Assembly (NCBI GenBank): GCA_002307175.1
Contig: DBTS01000158.1
Coordinates: 1-10,191 of the forward strand
Direction: 5' to 3'
Origin: Rhodocyclaceae bacterium UBA1310
Lineage (GTDB): Bacteria; Pseudomonadota; Gammaproteobacteria; Burkholderiales; Rhodocyclaceae
DNA: 10,191 bases
Each line of letters begins with the position of its first letter. The first letter of the stretch is position 1. Shown in pieces: positions 6,196 through 10,191 of the stretch. The position numbers and the translations under genes are program-made. The notes under the pieces were generated by a model, which saw only the letters and a program-made list of their open reading frames with translations, was not told where the DNA came from and made no database searches.

Positions 6196-7350
6196 TCATA
6201 GGCACTTGGAAGCGACGAGTTCTGCCACCCCTTTTCCAGCACCCGCATAGGTGAGGAGATGATCCTTCACGCACTTGGCGTTCACCGGCTCCACGCTGCT
6301 CATGTAGGCCGGCAGGGTGAGTGTGGCAGTGGAGGTCCAGGTCTTGGGATCAACCGAGCCCGTACCGCCGTCGGTCCAGGTGATGTTGTACTTGGTGAAG
6401 TCTGCTGCGCTGGTGATGTTGTTGTTACGCAGATCCCAGGTGCCGCAGTTGCTGCTGTCGTAACGGCAGGTCACCGGGTTGACGGAGTTTTCGAAGTAGT
6501 TGTTCTGGATCAGCGCCTGGCCGCCCTGGCGCACGTTGATGCCTGAGCCGCCGTTGGCGATGGTGCCAGGGTTGCTCGCGTCGGCATTCATGTCTTCATA
6601 GCCGACACGGTTGTAATAGTTGTTGTAGACGTGGATCAAGCCATGGCGCTGCAGCGGCAGGCGGGCGCCGACGTTGTCGTAATAGTTGTGATGATAGGTC
6701 ACATTGCGGGCGACATCATTGGTCGTGTAACCGTCCAGGCCCACCTTGTGGTGGTCGTGGATATAGTTGTACGACACGGTGACGTTGTCAGCGGTTTTCT
6801 TGATGTCGATGAGGCCGTCGAAAGTGCCGTCATGGTCGTCACCTGGTGCGCTCGGGCATTTGTAGTTGCGCGTATAGAGCGTGTTGTGGTCGAGCCAGAC
6901 GTTGGTCGAAGAATCCACCGTGACGCCGTCGGAGCTCAGGCCGCCCGGCATCATCGCAAAGGTCATGTTGCGGATGATGATGTTCGAGGAACTCACCATG
7001 TTGAAGCCGAAGTTCGCTGACGAACCATTAGCGCCAAGGATGGTCAGGTTGGAGATGCGCTTGATGTCGATGGTACGCGAAGCCTTGCTGTATTGACCAC
7101 AGACGTTGGCCTTGGCTGCAGCAATTAGAGTGTCTTCATTGCCAGTGTAATAGATCACTGTCGGGGTGGTGGACTTGGCCTTTTGCAGCGCGGTCAGCTT
7201 GGTCACAAGATCATCGTAGTTGCTGATGGTAACCTGGGTGGCACTGGCACCGCCGGTAGCCGTGGAAAAACCACCGCTGGTTGTTGCCATGGCAATGGAA
7301 GTGCATGTCATTGCGACTGCTACAACGCTAGTCTTTAGTATGTAATGCAT
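6196..7350 (-). CDS. Secreted pectate lyase, polysaccharide lyase family 1
   Basis: Cleaves polygalacturonate by calcium-dependent beta-elimination, outside the cytoplasm. The 384-residue product begins with a Sec signal peptide (MHYILKTSVVAVAMTCTSIAMA, cut likely after residue 22). The rest is a parallel beta-helix with the PL1 signatures in order: NVWLDHNTL (about 150-158, Asp154), FDGLIDIKK (177-185, Asp178 and Asp182, expected calcium ligands) and ARLPLQRHG (229-237, with the catalytic-type Arg at 230/235). Asn-rich beta-helix turns such as VYNNYYNRVG and IQNNYFENSV follow. The mature protein has six cysteines (84, 165, 295, 302, 360, 383), enough for three disulfides, which fits an exported enzyme. 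The ATG has AAGGAG five bases upstream. It stands alone, with its own terminator downstream and palindromes upstream. Pectin lyase is an alternative, but the VWLDH and RLPLQR motifs favour pectate lyase. Confidence 0.95.
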   Translation of the reverse strand: MHYILKTSVVAVAMTCTSIAMATTSGGFSTATGGASATQVTISNYDDLVTKLTALQKAKSTTPTVIYYTGNEDTLIAAAKANVCGQYSKASRTIDIKRISNLTILGANGSSANFGFNMVSSSNIIIRNMTFAMMPGGLSSDGVTVDSSTNVWLDHNTLYTRNYKCPSAPGDDHDGTFDGLIDIKKTADNVTVSYNYIHDHHKVGLDGYTTNDVARNVTYHHNYYDNVGARLPLQRHGLIHVYNNYYNRVGYEDMNADASNPGTIANGGSGINVRQGGQALIQNNYFENSVNPVTCRYDSSNCGTWDLRNNNITSAADFTKYNITWTDGGTGSVDPKTWTSTATLTLPAYMSSVEPVNAKCVKDHLLTYAGAGKGVAELVASKCL

Positions 7351-7462
7351 TTTGTCTCCTTAGATTGTTATGTGCGCGCAGAATATGTGCGGTAGATACG
7401 CCCGACAGGCTTCTGAGCGGCGCCAGTCTAAATAGGCAAATAAAAACTCGCAATGGCCCCAT

Positions 7463-7474
7463 AAAAATATTTTT
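7463..7474. promoter_or_regulatory. Perfect AT-only palindrome AAAAATATTTTT
   Basis: A 12-bp perfect palindrome 113-124 bases upstream of the pectate lyase start. It could be a regulator site or simply a flexible AT-rich promoter segment. Its outer bases (GAAAAA/TTTTTAT on the lyase strand) only loosely recall KdgR pectin-regulon sites, so I do not assign it. Confidence 0.3.
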
Positions 7475-7519
7475 CTAACCAGGTTGCGCTGAAAAACCGT
7501 CCACCCAGATCTATAGCGG

Positions 7520-7535
7520 GAGTTACCGGTAACTC
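7520..7535. promoter_or_regulatory. Perfect 16-bp palindrome, probable operator
   Basis: GAGTTACCGGTAACTC is perfectly self-complementary and lies 170-185 bases upstream of the pectate lyase ATG. The TTACCGGTAA core with a central CG step is the usual form of LacI/GalR-family sugar-regulator operators (family knowledge). Control of the lyase by such a regulator is inference; no regulator gene is in the window. Confidence 0.5.
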
Positions 7536-7549
7536 ACTTTTTAATGGAA

Positions 7550-7559
7550 GGGTTAACCC
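7550..7559. promoter_or_regulatory. Second perfect palindrome GGGTTAACCC
   Basis: A 10-bp perfect palindrome centred 27 bp from the centre of the 16-bp palindrome. It may be a second, different regulator site, or chance. It lacks the central CG of the neighbouring site. Confidence 0.25.
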
Positions 7560-7706
7560 CGCGCACGTCTAATGCGGAGGAAGACACATAGCATGCTCGT
7601 TTGACGTACAACACAGACTGTTGCGCCCGATCTTAATGCTGAAAGCGTGAGTCAAAGTTGTAGAAATGAATAGGAGCATGTTTTTAGGTTTGTGGGGGCT
7701 CAGCCT

Positions 7707-8345
7707 CTATACGGTGTTTAATAATTTCGGCTCGCTTGCACTGAACATGGTGGCATCGAGCGGATGCAGCAGTTCAAGCATTGCTGATTCCGATGGTGCG
7801 CGTAACCATTTGTCGTATTCATCTTCATGCAGCACAAAGATGTCCCGTTTTTCTTCTTCGCGATGAAAAAAGTTATTCATGATTGGTTCATCGTCGGCAT
7901 TATAGGTAAGCACAGTGAATGACCAGCGGGGCAATCCATTCTCCTGAGCGGAAACTTCCCACAGCCCTGGTACGCCGAAGGGATGGCTGTCGTTACGTTC
8001 AACCTTCCAGAATGCCTGAATGCGCATCGCATAGCTTGGCACAAAGAAACAGCTCATTGGAACTACACATAACTGACGCTGTAGCCAGGCTTTCCTGAAG
8101 CTGAGTACGGCGGTAGTGGTTTCTACCCGGGCGGTGAAGGTGTGCTTGGCGTAAGCAGGCGCCGCCCAGGAAGGAACAAGGCCAAATGAGCCGAGCACCC
8201 AACCGTACTGAGGGTGGTTTATCAGTATGGGTGCCGAACCTCCCGGCCAGACGTCATGTGAGTATCTTTGCGGAATATCCCTTGGTGCGTTCCTGAATTG
8301 CGTTAGTTCGCTGATTTCAGGAGTGTGGTAATACATCAACTTCAT
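7707..8345 (-). CDS. Divergent SRAP/HMCES-family protein lacking key active-site residues
   Basis: SRAP proteins (YedK, HMCES) cap abasic sites in single-stranded DNA through a covalent bond to Cys2. This 212-residue product keeps the fold motifs: FGLVPSWA (54-61), ARVETTT with SFRKAW (72-87), LCVVPMSCFFVPSY (92-105), GLWE (127-130), WSFTVLTYNAD (141-151), and DEYDKW (175-180). But it begins MKLMYYHTP, so Cys2 is absent; the usual NAR is TAR (Thr71 for YedK Asn75) and the usual FYEP/W motif is FFVP (Val102 for Glu105). Only the His of the active site (His161) seems kept. AAGGA lies seven bases before the ATG and no in-frame Met-Cys start exists upstream, so the Cys loss is not a start error. 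It lies 57 bases after a chemoreceptor gene on the same strand. Likely a non-catalytic relative; its role is unknown. Confidence 0.82.
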   Translation of the reverse strand: MKLMYYHTPEISELTQFRNAPRDIPQRYSHDVWPGGSAPILINHPQYGWVLGSFGLVPSWAAPAYAKHTFTARVETTTAVLSFRKAWLQRQLCVVPMSCFFVPSYAMRIQAFWKVERNDSHPFGVPGLWEVSAQENGLPRWSFTVLTYNADDEPIMNNFFHREEEKRDIFVLHEDEYDKWLRAPSESAMLELLHPLDATMFSASEPKLLNTV

Positions 8346-8388
8346 GGCAGATTCCTTCTTGCATCGCGAGAACAGCGTGTCTTGGCGC

Positions 8389-8403
8389 GCGGAGACGATC
8401 CGC
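8389..8403. repeat. Small hairpin in the chemoreceptor/SRAP-like gap
   Basis: GCGGA and TCCGC form a 5-bp stem with a 5-base loop, starting at the last base of the chemoreceptor stop codon. There is no T run behind it on the minus strand, so it is unlikely to stop transcription into the SRAP-like gene fully. Confidence 0.3.
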
Positions 8404-10031
8404 TAAATCTTATACAGCGAGGAAATTTGTTGGAGGCGGGAGGCGACGCCGTCCAGTTCTAAGGCGTCTGTTGCGGAGATTGTAGCCGTGGCATGGTTTT
8501 CTTCCGACATGCGGGCAATGACCTCCACCTGTTTTGCGATCTCTGTGAGGGCCGCACTTTGTTCAGAAATAGCGCCGGCAATTTCATTGGTCAGATGCAT
8601 GGAATTTGCTGCGTGGGCGCTAACCTTGCCAATGGCGTCCGACGCATTGCCTGCACGAACGACGCCACGTTTAACGGATTCAACCGCTTCGAGCATGCTG
8701 GTGCGAACCTGTGTGGTGCTCGATTGGATACTGGAGACAGTGGTAGTGATTTCACGTGTCGACAAGGATGTGCGTTCAGCAAGCTTACGCACTTCGTCTG
8801 CGACGACAGCAAATCCGCGCCCCTGCTCACCGGCACGTGCAGCTTCAATTGCCGCATTGAGCGCCAACAGGTTTGTTTGATCCGCCACTTCCCCGATAAC
8901 GGAGACTACAGAAGAAATGCGCTGGCTGTGCTTTTCAAGTTCAGCCATAAGCGTGGAAGCTGTCTCCACCGCGGTGGAGATGCGGTCAATTTCAGTCGCG
9001 GCATCTGCAATAACCTGAGCACCATCTTGGGCCATTTCGCCGGCTTGTGCCGAGGCTTCCTTGGCATCTGCAGCCTGGTTGGCTACAACGGAAACGCTGA
9101 CGGTCAGTTCTTCCATCGCCGAAGATATGTGGGTGGTTGCTTCGCTTTGCGTAGTGACCTGTTTGGAAAGCTTGTCTGAGTTGAGCTGCAACGCGTGGGC
9201 GGTATCGCTGACGCCATTTGCCGATGTGGTCATATCACGAATGGCGGTTTGCATGGCCCGGAGCAGCCTATTGAAGGCTACTAAAACCTGGCCAACTTCA
9301 TCGTGACTGGTGACAAGCGCCTGAGTACTGAAGTCTTTCTCTGCTTCGACTCTGGTGACGATATCGCGCACAGAAATCAGTGGCTTCACGACATGCTGGT
9401 AAATGCTCCATCCTAAGTACATGAGGATTACAAGCCCGGCAATGGTGCACGCAATGATAGTTAGAAGCGCGGAGTTGTACCGCTCGGTGGAGCGTTCAAC
9501 GCTCTGCCCCATCATTTCATCATAGTATTTTGTATGCTCATCCAAAGCCTTGACGAGATCCGCACCAACGGGGCTGATAACTTTCAATGCATTGGAAACC
9601 AGTGAAGTACGGTCTGATCCTGGTACATCGATATCGCTAATGAGCTTCTCGGTTAGCTGCAGGTATTGGCCGGATATGCGTGTTTCCTGTTCAAGGAACT
9701 GCTTCTCCTTATCTGTTCCAACATTGAGGCGCTGCAAATTTTCGAATGCTTTGCGTTGCGCCTCTATTCCGTCGACCATTTGTTTACGCCCAATGGCACG
9801 TACTTCTTCAGATGGTGCATTCGAATAAAGAATGGATGCGCGGCGCAATGTTGAAAAACTGAGCGCGAACTGGTTGCAGGCTTCCATTGCCGGGATAAAT
9901 TGTTGTTGCACATGATCCAGCTCAGCCTTAATTCGCCCCATCTGCATAATGCCAACAGAGCCCACAATCAGTACGGCCAGAAATGCGGTGAACAACATTA
10001 GCGCCAGGCGCTTCGCTATGGTGAAGAACAT
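8403..10031 (-). CDS. Methyl-accepting chemotaxis protein with four-helix-bundle sensor
   Basis: A second transmembrane chemoreceptor, 542 residues from the ATG at 10031. Order: TM1 about 8-30, an alpha-helical periplasmic domain about 31-185 of the 4HB_MCP type (no Cache or PAS motifs; opens RIKAELDHVQQQFIPAMEAC), TM2 about 188-209, HAMP about 210-263, and a signalling coiled coil with the conserved tip VADQTNLLALNAAIEAARAG then EQGRGFAVVADEVRKL (about 382-416). It ends QQISSLYKI, with no CheR/CheB-binding pentapeptide. The frame is open upstream to an ATG at 10082, but AGGAG seven bases before 10031 and the MFFTIAKRLALMLF start favour the shorter form. Its tip is nearly identical to that of the receptor at 4127, so both should feed the same CheA/CheW array, while the unrelated sensors imply different ligands. 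The SRAP-like gene follows 57 bases downstream. Confidence 0.95.
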   Translation of the reverse strand: MFFTIAKRLALMLFTAFLAVLIVGSVGIMQMGRIKAELDHVQQQFIPAMEACNQFALSFSTLRRASILYSNAPSEEVRAIGRKQMVDGIEAQRKAFENLQRLNVGTDKEKQFLEQETRISGQYLQLTEKLISDIDVPGSDRTSLVSNALKVISPVGADLVKALDEHTKYYDEMMGQSVERSTERYNSALLTIIACTIAGLVILMYLGWSIYQHVVKPLISVRDIVTRVEAEKDFSTQALVTSHDEVGQVLVAFNRLLRAMQTAIRDMTTSANGVSDTAHALQLNSDKLSKQVTTQSEATTHISSAMEELTVSVSVVANQAADAKEASAQAGEMAQDGAQVIADAATEIDRISTAVETASTLMAELEKHSQRISSVVSVIGEVADQTNLLALNAAIEAARAGEQGRGFAVVADEVRKLAERTSLSTREITTTVSSIQSSTTQVRTSMLEAVESVKRGVVRAGNASDAIGKVSAHAANSMHLTNEIAGAISEQSAALTEIAKQVEVIARMSEENHATATISATDALELDGVASRLQQISSLYKI

Positions 10032-10191
10032 CTTTACACTCCTGCGATTGATAACGTTTCGATCCACCGTTTTGGTATGCATGTTTACGGCCTGCAGCCC
10101 ATCAAGCTCTCTGCCGAGTTGGACACAATTGGGTCTCGTTTGTACAGGGAATAGGGCCTGAGTACTGGAGAGCCGGTGCCGGAATCCTGGA
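10032..10191. other. Upstream region of the 4HB chemoreceptor
   Basis: These 160 bases should hold the promoter for the chemoreceptor and SRAP-like gene. I found the Shine-Dalgarno AGGAG (10039-10043) but no convincing sigma-70 or sigma-28 promoter; a GCCGTAAA at about 10085-10092 on the minus strand resembles a FliA -10 but has no TAAA at the right distance. No gene is seen entering from the right edge. Confidence 0.4.

Larger units (their letters stand above)
7351..7706. other. Regulatory intergenic region upstream of the pectate lyase gene
   Basis: About 355 bases between the pectate lyase start and the stop of the SRAP-like gene, both on the minus strand. No gene is supported; a 66-codon plus-strand frame at its right end runs antisense into the SRAP-like gene and looks spurious. 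The region is AT-richer than its surroundings and holds three palindromes (7463-7474, 7520-7535, 7550-7559) plus a long-range CATGCTC/GAGCATG inverted repeat (7592-7598, 7674-7680). No clear intrinsic terminator follows the SRAP-like gene, and no convincing -35/-10 pair could be chosen for the lyase. Confidence 0.5.

Noticed and set aside
6631..7020. 129-codon valine-rich plus-strand frame inside the pectate lyase gene
   Set aside because: The Val/Asp-rich content is the complement of the Asn/Tyr/His-rich beta-helix codons, so it is a shadow frame.
7666..7866. 66-codon plus-strand frame with a possible small membrane-like start
   Set aside because: Most of it is antisense to the SRAP-like gene, and the Ser-rich end is a reading-frame artefact.
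8493..9179. 228-codon plus-strand frame antisense to the 4HB chemoreceptor
   Set aside because: Shadow of the conserved signalling-domain codons on the other strand.

Overview
The window reads as a chromosomal segment of a motile, Gram-negative proteobacterium, probably a betaproteobacterium or a close relative. This rests on a type I-F (Ypest-type) CRISPR adaptation/interference pair, two transmembrane chemoreceptors, a Sec-exported periplasmic binding protein and a secreted pectate lyase. The genus cannot be named from sequence alone.

Layout, left to right. (1) 1-2358, minus strand: the cas1 gene followed, with a 4-base ATGA overlap, by a cas2-cas3 fusion that runs off the left edge. These are the first two genes of a type I-F operon; the Cascade genes and array would lie outside the window. 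(2) 2359-3114: about 750 bases with no convincing gene but several hairpins and one copy of a dispersed repeat. (3) 3115-3906, plus strand: an orphan solute-binding protein (SBP_bac_3 type), flanked by two diverged direct-repeat copies. (4) 4127-5716, minus strand, convergent with it: a chemoreceptor with a single-Cache sensor and a candidate sigma-28 promoter upstream. (5) 6196-7350, minus strand: a secreted family PL1 pectate lyase with a strong intrinsic terminator downstream and a perfect 16-bp palindrome upstream. (6) 7707-8345 and 8403-10031, minus strand: a second chemoreceptor (four-helix-bundle sensor) followed 57 bases later by a divergent SRAP/HMCES-family protein that has lost three of the four known active-site residues.

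How they fit together: the two receptors, the binding protein and the pectate lyase suggest a lifestyle of seeking and degrading plant-derived material (inference). The cas genes appear to be a separate functional unit that happens to adjoin this region. The most unusual item is the SRAP-like gene: its fold motifs are well kept, but Cys2, the catalytic Asn and the catalytic Glu are all replaced, and it seems to be in one transcription unit with a chemoreceptor. No CRISPR array, insertion sequence, tRNA or rRNA was found in the window.
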